From Streptomyces sp. NBRC 110611 (GTDB lineage Bacteria > Actinomycetota > Actinomycetes > Streptomycetales > Streptomycetaceae), in contig NZ_BBUY01000004.1 in the NCBI RefSeq assembly GCF_001590865.1, forward strand, positions 17,868 to 68,186: DNA of 50,319 bases. The letters are read 5' to 3'. Shown one piece after another: positions 1 to 7,440 of the stretch. The position numbers and the translations under genes are program-made. Numbering within the stretch: the first letter of the stretch is position 1; the number at the start of each line of letters is the position of its first letter. The notes under the pieces are model-generated. The model had not been told where the DNA came from, did no database searches, and was given only the letters and a program-made list of their open reading frames with translations.

Positions 1-63
1 AAGCGCAGCGGAACGGCGGGAAAGCCAAAAACGTGGGAAGCAAGCCAAGCGCGTAGCGTCCTC

Positions 64-76
64 GTGACGGCGGTCA
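64..76. promoter_or_regulatory. Candidate operator GTGACGGCGGTCA upstream of the enoyl-CoA hydratase gene
   Basis: Bases 64-76 read GTGACGGCGGTCA, with TGAC/GTCA arms around GGCG. A second dyad, TCACC-AAAC-GGTGA, overlaps it at 74-87. Nearly the same 13-mer (GTGACGGCAGTCA, 12/13 identical) lies at 10999-11011, in the divergent promoter of the aryl-CoA ligase and acyl-CoA dehydrogenase genes. Sharing between two parts of one pathway suggests a common regulator, most simply the PaaX-like protein. This is inference. Nothing else coding is seen in bases 1-150. Confidence 0.4.
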
Positions 77-150
77 CCAAACGGTGATAACTTCGAACCG
101 CATCCGGAGAACATCCACCGGCCGACCCGCCAAAGGGGGCAGGCAGTCCG

Positions 151-978
151 ATGAGCCCGTTCGCAGGATCCGCCCGAGCCACCGATTCCTGGCAGCACCT
201 CCGTGTGACCAGGAAGGACGGCGTCGCCACGGTCACGCTGGCACGCCCCGAGAAGCTCAACGCACTCACCTTCGAGGCCTATGCCGACCTTCGCGATCTG
301 CTCGCGGAGCTCTCCCGGGAGCGGTCCGTGCGAGCGCTCGTCCTCGCCGGAGAGGGGCGCGGGTTCTGTTCCGGCGGTGATGTCGAGGAGATCATCGGCG
401 CCACTCTGGGCCTGGATACCGCACAGCTGCTGGACTTCAACCGGATGACCGGGCAGGTCGTCCGGGCGGTGCGGGAGTGCCCGTTCCCGGTGATCGCGGC
501 CGTGCACGGCGTCGCGGCCGGTGCCGGGGCGGTGCTCGCGCTGGCCGCGGACTTCCGGGTCGCCGATCCGTCGGCCCGGTTCGCCTTCCTGTTCACCCGG
601 GTCGGGCTCTCCGGCGGTGACATGGGCGCGGCCTATCTGCTGCCCCGCGTCATCGGGCTCGGCCATGCCACCCGGCTGCTGATGCTCGGCGACACCGTAC
701 GGGCGCCGGAGGCCGAACGGCTCGGCCTGATCAGCGTGCTGGCCGAGGAGGGGCACGCGGACGAGGCTGCCGCCGCGCTCGCCAAGCGGCTCGCCGAGGG
801 CCCCGCGCTGGCGCACGCCCAGACCAAGGCGCTGCTCACGGCGGAGCTCGATATGCCGCTGGCCGCCGCCGTCGAGATGGATGCCGCCACCCAGGCGCTG
901 CTGATGAACAGTGCCGACTATGCCGAGTTCCACGCCGCTTTCACGGAGAAGCGGACCCCCGAGTGGCAGGGGAAGTAG
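151..978 (+). CDS. Enoyl-CoA hydratase/isomerase (crotonase) family protein
   Basis: The 275-residue product is a full-length crotonase. Oxyanion-hole segments are visible as FCSGGD (residues 72-77) and AAVHGVAAGAGA (about 116-127), followed by RVGLSGGDMGA near 150-160. Family members hydrate, isomerise or cleave CoA thioesters. The ATG at 151 follows a purine-rich AAAGGGGGCAGG. The monooxygenase/OYE fusion gene starts 3 bases after the stop, so the two are translationally coupled. That suggests it handles the dearomatised, CoA-bound product of the fusion enzyme, either by hydration or ring opening. The exact substrate cannot be read from sequence. Confidence 0.9.
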   Translation: MSPFAGSARATDSWQHLRVTRKDGVATVTLARPEKLNALTFEAYADLRDLLAELSRERSVRALVLAGEGRGFCSGGDVEEIIGATLGLDTAQLLDFNRMTGQVVRAVRECPFPVIAAVHGVAAGAGAVLALAADFRVADPSARFAFLFTRVGLSGGDMGAAYLLPRVIGLGHATRLLMLGDTVRAPEAERLGLISVLAEEGHADEAAAALAKRLAEGPALAHAQTKALLTAELDMPLAAAVEMDAATQALLMNSADYAEFHAAFTEKRTPEWQGK

Positions 979-980
979 CC

Positions 981-3254
981 ATGCGGGTCGCCGTGATCGG
1001 CGGCGGACCGGGCGGGCTGTACGCCGCCGCGCTCCTCAAACGCCTCGACCCCGCCCGCGAGATCACCGTATGGGAGCGCAACGCCCCCGACGACACCTTC
1101 GGCTTCGGGGTCGTCCTCTCCGACGAGACGCTCGGCGGCATCGAGCATGCCGACCCGGAGGTCTACCGCGCGCTCGAGCGGGAGTTCGTCCGCTGGGACG
1201 ACATCGACATCGTGCACCGGGGCCGTACCCTCACCTCCGGCGGGCACGGCTTCGCGGCGCTCAGCCGGCGCCGGCTGCTGGCCGTGCTCCACCGGCGCTG
1301 CCGCGACCTCGGCATCGGGCTGCGGTTCCGCACCGAGGCGCCGCCCGCCGCCGAGCTGGCCCGTAGCCACGATCTGGTGATCGCCGCCGACGGAGTGCAC
1401 AGCACGACCCGCACCGCGCACGCCGGCGCCTTCGGCCCGCGGCTGACCACCCATCGCTGCCGCTACATCTGGCTCGCCGCCGACTTCGCCTTCGACGCCT
1501 TCCGCTTCGAGATCGCCGAGACCGGGCACGGCGTCGTCCAGCTGCACGCCTACCCCTTCTCGCCGGCCGCCAGCACCGTCATCGTCGAGATGCGCGAGGA
1601 GGTCTGGCGGGCGGCCGGGCTGGAGCGGGCGGACGAGCGGGAGTCGGCCGAGTGGTGTGCCAAGGTCTTCGCGGAAGCGCTGGGCGGGCGGCCGCTGCGG
1701 GGTAACAAGTCCAGCTGGATCCGATTCCGTACGGTCGTCAACGAGCGCTGGTCGTACGGGAATACGGTGCTGCTGGGGGACGCCGCGCACACCGCGCACT
1801 TCTCCATCGGCTCCGGCACCAAGCTCGCCGTCGAGGACGCCCTGGCGCTGGCCGCCTGTCTCCGGGAGCAGCCCGACACCGCCGGTGCGCTCGCCGCGTA
1901 CGAGGCGGAGCGCCGTCCGGTCATCGCCTCCACCCAGCGCGCCGCCCGCGCCAGCCTCGCCTGGTTCGAGGACCTGGCCACCTATGCCGACCAGCCGCCC
2001 CGCCAGTTCGCCTTCAATCTGCTCACCCGCAGCCGCCGGGTCACCCATGACAACCTGCGGCTGCGCGACCCCGGGTTCGTCGCGGGCGTCGAGGACGAGG
2101 CGGGCCATCCGGACGGCACTCCGCCGATGTTCACCCCGTTCCGGCTCGGCGAACTGACCCTGCGCAACCGGGTCGTGGTCTCCCCGATGGACATGTACTC
2201 CGCCGCGGACGGCGACGGCACCCCCGGCGACTTCCACCTCGTCCACCTCGGCGCCCGTGCGCTGGGCGGCGCCGGGCTGGTGATGACGGAGATGGTGTGC
2301 GTCAGCCGCGACGGGCGGATCACCCCGGGCTGTACGGGGCTGTACACGCCGGGCCATGAGCGGGCCTGGCGCCGGATCACCGATTTCGTCCACACCTCGG
2401 CGCCCGGGACCGCCATCGGTGTGCAGCTCGGCCACTCGGGGCGGAAGGGCTCCACCCGGCTGATGTGGGAGGGCATCGACGCGCCGCTCCCGGACGGCAA
2501 CTGGCCGGTCGTGGCGCCGTCCGCGCTGCCCTACCGGCCCGGTGTCAATCAGGTTCCGCACGCCCTGACCGTGCCGGAACTCGCCGCGGTCCGGGAGCAG
2601 TTCGTCCGCTCCACCGAGTCCGCCGCCCGGGCCGGCTTCGATCTGCTCGAACTCCACTGCGCGCACGGCTATCTGCTCTCCGGCTTCCTTTCCCCGCTCA
2701 CCAACCACCGCACCGACGCCTACGGCGGCGACCTCACCGCCCGGCTGCGCTTCCCGCTGGAGGTCTTCGACGCGGTCCGGGCGGCCTGGCCCGCCGGCCG
2801 CCCGCTGACCGTCCGGATCTCCGCGACCGACTGGGCGGACGGCGGCACCACCGCCGAGGACGCGGTGGCCGTCGCGGCGGCCTTCGCCGAGCACGGCGCG
2901 GACGCCATCGACGTCTCCACCGGGCAGGTCGTCCCCGACGAGCGCCCCGAGTTCGGGCGCTCGTACCAGACGCCGTTCGCCGACCGCATCCGCAACACCC
3001 TGGGGGTGCCGGTCATCGCGGTCGGCGCGATCTCCTCCTGGGACGACGTCAACTCCCTGGTGCTGGCCGGGCGCGCGGACCTGTGCGCGCTGGGCCGGCC
3101 ACATCTGTACGACCCGCACTGGACGCTGCACGCCGCCGCCGAGCAGGGGTACTCGGGGGACGGTGCTCCCTGGCCGCTGCCCTACCAGGCGGGCAGCCGC
3201 ACGCCGCCGACGGGGCGGACGGACGCGCCGAAGCCCCGCCTCGCGCTGCGGTGA
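981..3254 (+). CDS. Bifunctional aryl-CoA flavin monooxygenase / Old Yellow Enzyme-type reductase
   Basis: The 757-residue product is a two-domain fusion. Residues 1 to about 375 are a class A FAD monooxygenase: GGGPGG at 7-12, a DGVHS motif near 136-140 and GDAAHTAHFSIGSG near 265. From about residue 385 it is an Old Yellow Enzyme-like FMN reductase: PFRLGELTLRNRVVVSPM, then HCAHGYLLSGFLSP near 559 and TDAYGGD. This matches 2-aminobenzoyl-CoA monooxygenase/reductase and the bacterial 'salicylyl-CoA 5-hydroxylase' fusions, which hydroxylate and then reduce a CoA-bound aromatic ring. A GTG at 963 would overlap the upstream gene; the ATG at 981 begins directly at the beta-alpha-beta fold and is preferred. 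Anthraniloyl-CoA is the best-guess substrate because of the OYE half; salicylyl-CoA is the alternative. Confidence 0.88.
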   Translation: MRVAVIGGGPGGLYAAALLKRLDPAREITVWERNAPDDTFGFGVVLSDETLGGIEHADPEVYRALEREFVRWDDIDIVHRGRTLTSGGHGFAALSRRRLLAVLHRRCRDLGIGLRFRTEAPPAAELARSHDLVIAADGVHSTTRTAHAGAFGPRLTTHRCRYIWLAADFAFDAFRFEIAETGHGVVQLHAYPFSPAASTVIVEMREEVWRAAGLERADERESAEWCAKVFAEALGGRPLRGNKSSWIRFRTVVNERWSYGNTVLLGDAAHTAHFSIGSGTKLAVEDALALAACLREQPDTAGALAAYEAERRPVIASTQRAARASLAWFEDLATYADQPPRQFAFNLLTRSRRVTHDNLRLRDPGFVAGVEDEAGHPDGTPPMFTPFRLGELTLRNRVVVSPMDMYSAADGDGTPGDFHLVHLGARALGGAGLVMTEMVCVSRDGRITPGCTGLYTPGHERAWRRITDFVHTSAPGTAIGVQLGHSGRKGSTRLMWEGIDAPLPDGNWPVVAPSALPYRPGVNQVPHALTVPELAAVREQFVRSTESAARAGFDLLELHCAHGYLLSGFLSPLTNHRTDAYGGDLTARLRFPLEVFDAVRAAWPAGRPLTVRISATDWADGGTTAEDAVAVAAAFAEHGADAIDVSTGQVVPDERPEFGRSYQTPFADRIRNTLGVPVIAVGAISSWDDVNSLVLAGRADLCALGRPHLYDPHWTLHAAAEQGYSGDGAPWPLPYQAGSRTPPTGRTDAPKPRLALR

Positions 3255-3347
3255 CGGGGGAGGCACGGGCAGCGGGGCGGGGCCGTTTCCGGTCCGGGCC
3301 GGGGCGTTCCCGGCGCCCGGCCGGGACGGGTGGGCCGGGCGGGGCGG

Positions 3348-4343
3348 TCAGGACGGCTGCTGTGCGAGCGGCACGCTGGTGATCCGTGCCGTTGTCACCG
3401 GCTTGCCGTGCTGTTCCACGCCGACGGCGACCTGCTGGCGCCCGCCGTCGGCGGGCCCGGCCGCCGGATCCGCGGTGGTCCGTGCCCGGACCCAGCACGG
3501 CGCGTCCAGCTCGGCGTACCCCTCGAAGGCGCAGTCCATGGCCGTCGGTACCGTGACCCCCGGGGTCACCGCCTGCGCGGCCTGCCGGGCGGCCTCGATC
3601 ATCAGCATGCCGGGCGCGTGATCGACCGGGTGGCCGAAGAGCACGGGGTGGGAGGCGTCCACCCGCAGCCGCCAGCGGTCCGGCCGGCCGGTGGGGGAGA
3701 GCACCACGTCCCGCTCGCGGTTCCGGGCGACCAGCCGCGGGCTGACCGCCTCGGGCAGCGGCAGCCGACGGGCGTCGGCACGCGTCGGATCGCTGTACCT
3801 GCCGCGCAGCCGGCGGTAGACGGCCGGGCTGTGACAGGAGTAGTCGACCACCGCCGAGGCCAGGTCGGCACCGTCGCACCGGACCTGGAACTCCTGGCGG
3901 GCGCTGGCCAGTTGGCCTCCGCGGTGGATCAGGTCATGGTCGGTGACGCGGAGCTCCACCTCGGCCGGTTCGTCGGTGCGCGGCGCCCGGGGCGCGAGGT
4001 CGTAGCGGACCCGCCGCCAGATGACCGGGTGGTCGAGCGGGACGCGGTGCGCCACATGGCTCAGTAATATCCCGGCCTGCCGGATGGTTTCGATCAGCAG
4101 CAGCGGGTCGTGCAGCCTGCGGACCGGCGCGTAGAAGTGGTGCGCCCGCGGCCACCGCGCGCTCACCACCCAGCTGCCGGCCGTGCCGCGCCGCCAGTTG
4201 GTCAGGAACGCCTCGGGCGTGGCGGCAGGGCGCGGGTACGCACGTGGCACCGTCGCGGTCGCAACGGACTGCCGTTCTCCGAACCGGACTCCGCCGTCCT
4301 TGCGCTGGTCGCGCCAGGGCGGCACGAGGGTGGCGCTGGCCAT
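3348..4343 (-). CDS. AfsA-family gamma-butyrolactone synthase (A-factor biosynthesis hotdog protein)
   Basis: The 331-residue protein has two AfsA-type hotdog repeats. The first (about 65-110) contains HHFYAPVRRLHDPLLLIETIRQAG; the second (about 225-260) contains FGHPVDHAPGMLMIEAARQAA, a family hallmark. AfsA enzymes condense a beta-ketoacyl-ACP with dihydroxyacetone phosphate, the first committed step to gamma-butyrolactone signals. The ATG is preceded by GGAGAAGGGA. It lies downstream of a co-directional ArpA-like TetR gene, and an autoregulatory-element-like palindrome sits in the gap. The reverse-strand stop converges on the monooxygenase gene. The acyl chain, and so the signal, cannot be predicted. 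Confidence 0.9.
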   Translation of the reverse strand: MASATLVPPWRDQRKDGGVRFGERQSVATATVPRAYPRPAATPEAFLTNWRRGTAGSWVVSARWPRAHHFYAPVRRLHDPLLLIETIRQAGILLSHVAHRVPLDHPVIWRRVRYDLAPRAPRTDEPAEVELRVTDHDLIHRGGQLASARQEFQVRCDGADLASAVVDYSCHSPAVYRRLRGRYSDPTRADARRLPLPEAVSPRLVARNRERDVVLSPTGRPDRWRLRVDASHPVLFGHPVDHAPGMLMIEAARQAAQAVTPGVTVPTAMDCAFEGYAELDAPCWVRARTTADPAAGPADGGRQQVAVGVEQHGKPVTTARITSVPLAQQPS

Positions 4344-4411
4344 AGGTATCCCTTCTCCGGTCGCGGGTCTGCGGTCTGACGGGCCGCACCTCGCCGGGGT
4401 CCCGGGGCACC

Positions 4412-4438
4412 AAGATACGGACCATGTGGTTTGTTTAC
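4412..4438. promoter_or_regulatory. Autoregulatory-element-like operator upstream of the afsA homologue
   Basis: The segment contains ATACGGACCATGTGGTTTGT, an imperfect palindrome centred on GACC-ATGT-GGTT. It has the CGGTTTGT-like half sites typical of operators for ArpA/ScbR-type receptors. It lies about 70-95 bases 5' of the afsA-like start, between the TetR stop and that start. The related site at 7031-7058 shares ACCATGYGGTT, and 5157-5168 shares the AACC-N4-GGTT core. Repression by the neighbouring receptor is the likely role. Confidence 0.6.
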
Positions 4439-4457
4439 TAGTGCCAAGGGTCGTTCT

Positions 4458-5090
4458 TCAACGGGGCCGGGACCGGACGGAGACCCGTGCGCCGCGGCCA
4501 CACGGGTCGAGGTGGCTCAGCGCGCCGGGCGCGGCCAGGCCGGGGAGCAGGTGTCTCCACAGCGCCGTGACGCGCTCGGGGAGATCGGCCCGGTCGGTCG
4601 CCGCGCGCGAGAACAACTGCACGCCCATATAGGCGGCGACGAAGAACTCGGCGGCCCGGTCCGGCGCGACACCGGGCAGCAGCTCCCCCCTCTCCCGGGC
4701 CTCGCTGAACAGTTCCGTGACGATGTCGGTCCAGGCCCGGTACGGCGCCAGCGGCTCCTCGCTGAACGTCGTCTCCACCGCGATACGGGTGGCCGCCTGG
4801 AGCAGCGGGTCGCTGCGGAGCGCCAGCGCCACCTCGTGGGTGAAGTCGATGGTGTCCTGCAGCCGCGATTCGCTGGCCCGCGGCAGGAAGGGATCGGTCT
4901 GCTCGGTGATGACCGCACGGGCCAGGGCGTCCTTGGACGTGAAGTGGAAGTACACGGCTCCTTTGGTGACCCCGGCGCGCTGGATGATCTCGGCCATCGT
5001 GGCGGCCTGGTACCCGCGGTGGCCGATGACATGGGCCGCGGCTTCGAGGACGGCGCGTCGCGTGCGCACCGCACGTGCCTGCTTGACCAC
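4458..5090 (-). CDS. TetR-family regulator, ArpA/ScbR-like gamma-butyrolactone receptor
   Basis: The 210-residue protein has an N-terminal HTH (about 10-55: RRAVLEAAAHVIGHRGYQ ... AGVTKGAVYFHFTSKDAL). The KGAVYFHFTSK helix is characteristic of gamma-butyrolactone receptors, and the C-terminal ligand domain has normal family length. Such proteins repress antibiotic and signal-synthesis genes until the butyrolactone binds. It sits 114 bases 5' of the afsA-like gene on the same strand, and 156 bases from the divergent oxidoreductase gene, an arrangement typical of receptor/synthase pairs. Pseudo-receptor function is possible; sequence alone cannot separate the two. Confidence 0.88.
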   Translation of the reverse strand: MVKQARAVRTRRAVLEAAAHVIGHRGYQAATMAEIIQRAGVTKGAVYFHFTSKDALARAVITEQTDPFLPRASESRLQDTIDFTHEVALALRSDPLLQAATRIAVETTFSEEPLAPYRAWTDIVTELFSEARERGELLPGVAPDRAAEFFVAAYMGVQLFSRAATDRADLPERVTALWRHLLPGLAAPGALSHLDPCGRGARVSVRSRPR

Positions 5091-5109
5091 CGATCACCCT
5101 CCGTATGCT

Positions 5110-5168
5110 CTCCTGGAGTTTGCAGGAGTATGTAGCCGAATGCGTCCCGTTGCGGTAACCGCGCGGTT
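5110..5168. promoter_or_regulatory. Divergent control region between the TetR and oxidoreductase genes, with two dyads
   Basis: Two dyads are visible. CTCCTG-N7-CAGGAG occupies 5110-5128, close to the TetR start. The perfect 12-base palindrome AACCGCGCGGTT occupies 5157-5168, with the same AACC-N4-GGTT core as the sites at 4412-4438 and 7031-7058. The region separates divergent start codons at 5090 and 5247, so one site could control both genes. Confidence 0.5.
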
Positions 5169-5246
5169 GCTCTCCGCATCATAAGGAAGCCGGCCGGGGC
5201 GGTACTCACGTCGCCGCCGTACGTACGAGGAGCCAGGAGAAGTTCC

Positions 5247-6275
5247 ATGTCCCCCACCGCCGTTCCCGACCTGCCCGCCATGCAGCGGGAGGTCCGGCTC
5301 GCCGCCCGTGCCACCGGCGAGCTGACCGCCCGGCACTTCACCATCGCGGAGGTCCCGGTGCCGCGGCCGGGACCGGGACAGGTGCTGGTGCGTACCCGTG
5401 TGATGGCGGTGACCGCCGCGATGCGGACGCAGATGACCGGAGTCCCGCTGCCGATGCCCTCGTTCGTACCGGGCGAGGCGCTGTGGGGCTCGGCGATCGG
5501 TGAGGTGGTGGAGGCGCCCGGCGGCGGCTTCACGCCCGGCGAGCTCGTTCACCACCCTTACGGGTGGCGGGAGTTCGCGGTGGCCGAGGAGTCGCGGGTG
5601 CGCCGGATCGACCCGGACGTGCTGCCGACCCCCGCCGCGCATCTGTCGCAGGGCGCGACCGCCTGGGGGGCGCTCCGCCGGGCTGCGGGCGTCCGGCCGG
5701 GGGACACCGTGTTCGTCACCGGCGCGGCCGGCGGGGTGGGCAGCCTGGCCGGGCAGCTGGCACGGCGGCTGGGCGCCGGCCGGGTCATCGGCAGCACCGG
5801 CTCCGAGGACAAGGCCGCCCGGCTCCGCGCCGAGCTGGGGTACGACGACACGGTCGTCCGCGGCGGCGGTGCGATCGAGCGGCAGCTGCGCCGGGCGGCC
5901 CCGGACGGAATCGACGTCCTGCTGGACACCGTGGGCGGCGAGCAGCTGGCCGCGGCGCTCGCGGTGGCCCGCCCGGACGCACGGTTCGCGCTGGTCGGGG
6001 CGCTCTCCAGCCAGTTGGGCGAGGGCGGTGGGGTCACCGCTCCGGTGGAGCTGGACGCGGGGCTGATCATCACGCGGCGGGTGACGCTGCGTGGCTTCGG
6101 GCTGTACGCGCACCCGGATCTGGCGCAGGAGTGGACGAAGGAGTTCGGTCGGGGCCTGCGGGACGGGTCCCTGGTCTTCCCGCATGCCCTGCTGAAGGGC
6201 ATCGAGCAGGCGCCCCGGGCGCTGTGCGAGCTGACACAGGGGCGTCACATCGGGGCCGTACTGGTGGAGCTGTGA
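5247..6275 (+). CDS. NADP-dependent medium-chain (MDR) oxidoreductase, zinc-independent alkenal-reductase type
   Basis: The 342-residue protein resembles the NADP-dependent leukotriene B4 dehydrogenase/2-alkenal reductase branch of the MDR superfamily. It has an N-terminal GroES-like domain, then a Rossmann fold with FVTGAAGGVGSLAGQLARRLGA near residues 155-175, and no structural-zinc cysteine cluster. Members reduce C=C bonds conjugated to a carbonyl. Start ATG is preceded by CCAGGAGAAG. It is divergent from the ArpA-like gene and flanked by two receptor genes, so reduction of a butenolide intermediate in signal biosynthesis is a reasonable inference. A general detoxifying reductase is the alternative. 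Confidence 0.85.
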   Translation: MSPTAVPDLPAMQREVRLAARATGELTARHFTIAEVPVPRPGPGQVLVRTRVMAVTAAMRTQMTGVPLPMPSFVPGEALWGSAIGEVVEAPGGGFTPGELVHHPYGWREFAVAEESRVRRIDPDVLPTPAAHLSQGATAWGALRRAAGVRPGDTVFVTGAAGGVGSLAGQLARRLGAGRVIGSTGSEDKAARLRAELGYDDTVVRGGGAIERQLRRAAPDGIDVLLDTVGGEQLAAALAVARPDARFALVGALSSQLGEGGGVTAPVELDAGLIITRRVTLRGFGLYAHPDLAQEWTKEFGRGLRDGSLVFPHALLKGIEQAPRALCELTQGRHIGAVLVEL

Positions 6276-6340
6276 GGTAGGGCACGCCGCACCGGCGGAG
6301 GGTGCCTCGGGAGGCGTCCGGCCGTAACGGCCCGGTGGGG

Positions 6341-6982
6341 TCAGCCGGCCGCCGGGAGCTCCGCGGGCGCGGGGAGGCCGGCGGCCGGAACCGGTCCCTG
6401 TGCGGCCGGCAGCAGGGACCACAGGTCGGTCACGGCCTCGCTGTCCCACCACATCCCGTCCTCGCCGCCCAGATGCAGCAGACCCACCACGATCGAGGTC
6501 AACAGCTGGGCGGTACGCCGTGGTTCGGCATCCGGGCCGACGGCGGCCGGCCCGCCGGGCCGCCCCGTCCCGCAAGTCACCGCCTTGTCGAGGAAGAGCG
6601 CGTACCAGCGCTGCTCCAAGGCGTAGATCCCCAGGCCCGGCGCGGTCTCCGGACGCAGCCGCAGTCCGGCGCGGAGCACGGCGTCCGCCTCCACCCGGCC
6701 GAACAGCTCGACGGCGAAGTCCCGTACGGCGGCTGCCAGTGGCGCCGGGGAGTGGGTGAAGGCGTCCTCGATCTCCTGCAGGGTGGCGAGCGCGGAGTCC
6801 CGCACCGCCAGGGTGAGGTCGTCCTTCGACGTGAAGTGGAAGTAGAGGGCTCCCTTGCTCAGGCGGGCCCGCCGGCTGATCTCGACCATGCCCGAGGCGG
6901 GAACCCCCTTCTCCAGAAAGGTCTCTGCGGCCGATCGGATGAGTGCCTGGCGGCTCTGGATGGCGCGATGCTGGATGGGCAC
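6341..6982 (-). CDS. Second TetR-family gamma-butyrolactone receptor-like regulator
   Basis: The 213-residue product starts at a GTG (MPIQHRAIQSRQALI); the open frame extends further 5' but without family similarity. The HTH (about 10-55) carries the receptor-family signature LSKGALYFHFTSKDDL. The C-terminal half fits the ligand-binding domain of ArpA/ScbR relatives. A palindromic site lies about 50 bases 5' (7031-7058), suggesting autoregulation. It converges on the MDR gene, with a weak GGCAC/GTGCC hairpin between them. Having two such regulators in one locus often means one true receptor and one pseudo-receptor; which is which is not decidable here. Confidence 0.85.
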   Translation of the reverse strand: MPIQHRAIQSRQALIRSAAETFLEKGVPASGMVEISRRARLSKGALYFHFTSKDDLTLAVRDSALATLQEIEDAFTHSPAPLAAAVRDFAVELFGRVEADAVLRAGLRLRPETAPGLGIYALEQRWYALFLDKAVTCGTGRPGGPAAVGPDAEPRRTAQLLTSIVVGLLHLGGEDGMWWDSEAVTDLWSLLPAAQGPVPAAGLPAPAELPAAG

Positions 6983-7030
6983 GGTGTCCGTCCCGTCTCT
7001 AGTACGGCTGCGAAGCTCTTTGCAGTCTAC

Positions 7031-7058
7031 ATAGAAAACCAACCATGCGGTTCGATAA
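7031..7058. promoter_or_regulatory. Autoregulatory-element-like operator upstream of the second TetR gene
   Basis: Bases 7037-7056 read AACCAACCATGCGGTTCGAT. The core AACC-ATGC-GGTT matches the site before the afsA homologue (ACCATGYGGTT shared) and the palindrome at 5157-5168. It lies about 50-75 bases 5' of the GTG at 6982, where a promoter is expected. Confidence 0.55.
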
Positions 7059-7214
7059 GATCCGGGGGGATGGCTGGAACTGGCCCGCGCTGACGTGAAG
7101 ACGTCGTACCGCTCCCCCTCCGGTCCCGGAGTGGCGCATGGGGGCCTTGCGATTCCCAGCCTGGTCCGGAGCGGGGTGCGTTGTCGAACCGTCAGGATGT
7201 GACAAGGGCACATT

Positions 7215-7243
7215 GACAAACAGCGCAGGCGGTTTTTAAATCT
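7215..7243 (+). promoter_or_regulatory. Candidate sigma-70-type promoter of the HAD gene, overlapping a weak receptor-like site
   Basis: A consensus TTGACA at 7215-7220 is followed after 17 bases by TTAAAT at 7238-7243. This is an unusually A/T-rich -10 for the window. ACAAACAGCGCAGGCGGTTTT overlaps the promoter and distantly resembles the nearby autoregulatory elements (AAAC...CGGTTT). The HAD start is about 200 bases downstream, leaving a long leader with no clear ORF. Confidence 0.45.
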
Positions 7244-7440
7244 CCGGCAGGCGGTAAAACGGGACGATCCCTTCCGTTGCCACCGCCGCGACGGTCGCGT
7301 ACCGCGTTGGACCGCGGTACGCCATGGCGAGACCGCCTCTGCCTCCACCAGTCGCCGACCGCAGGCCGCCCGACCAGCCGAGCCAGCAACGTCCCCCGAA
7401 CCCCCCGCACCCCCATCGGAATCCGGAAAGGTCTCCAGCC

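Noticed and set aside
918..3266. 782-residue open frame on the minus strand
   Set aside because: It is antisense to the monooxygenase/OYE gene, has no recognisable domain, and is proline/arginine/glycine-rich as expected for a shadow frame in GC-rich DNA.
3255..3347. Terminator between the monooxygenase and afsA-like genes
   Set aside because: The region is so G/C-rich that many weak hairpins are possible; none stands out.
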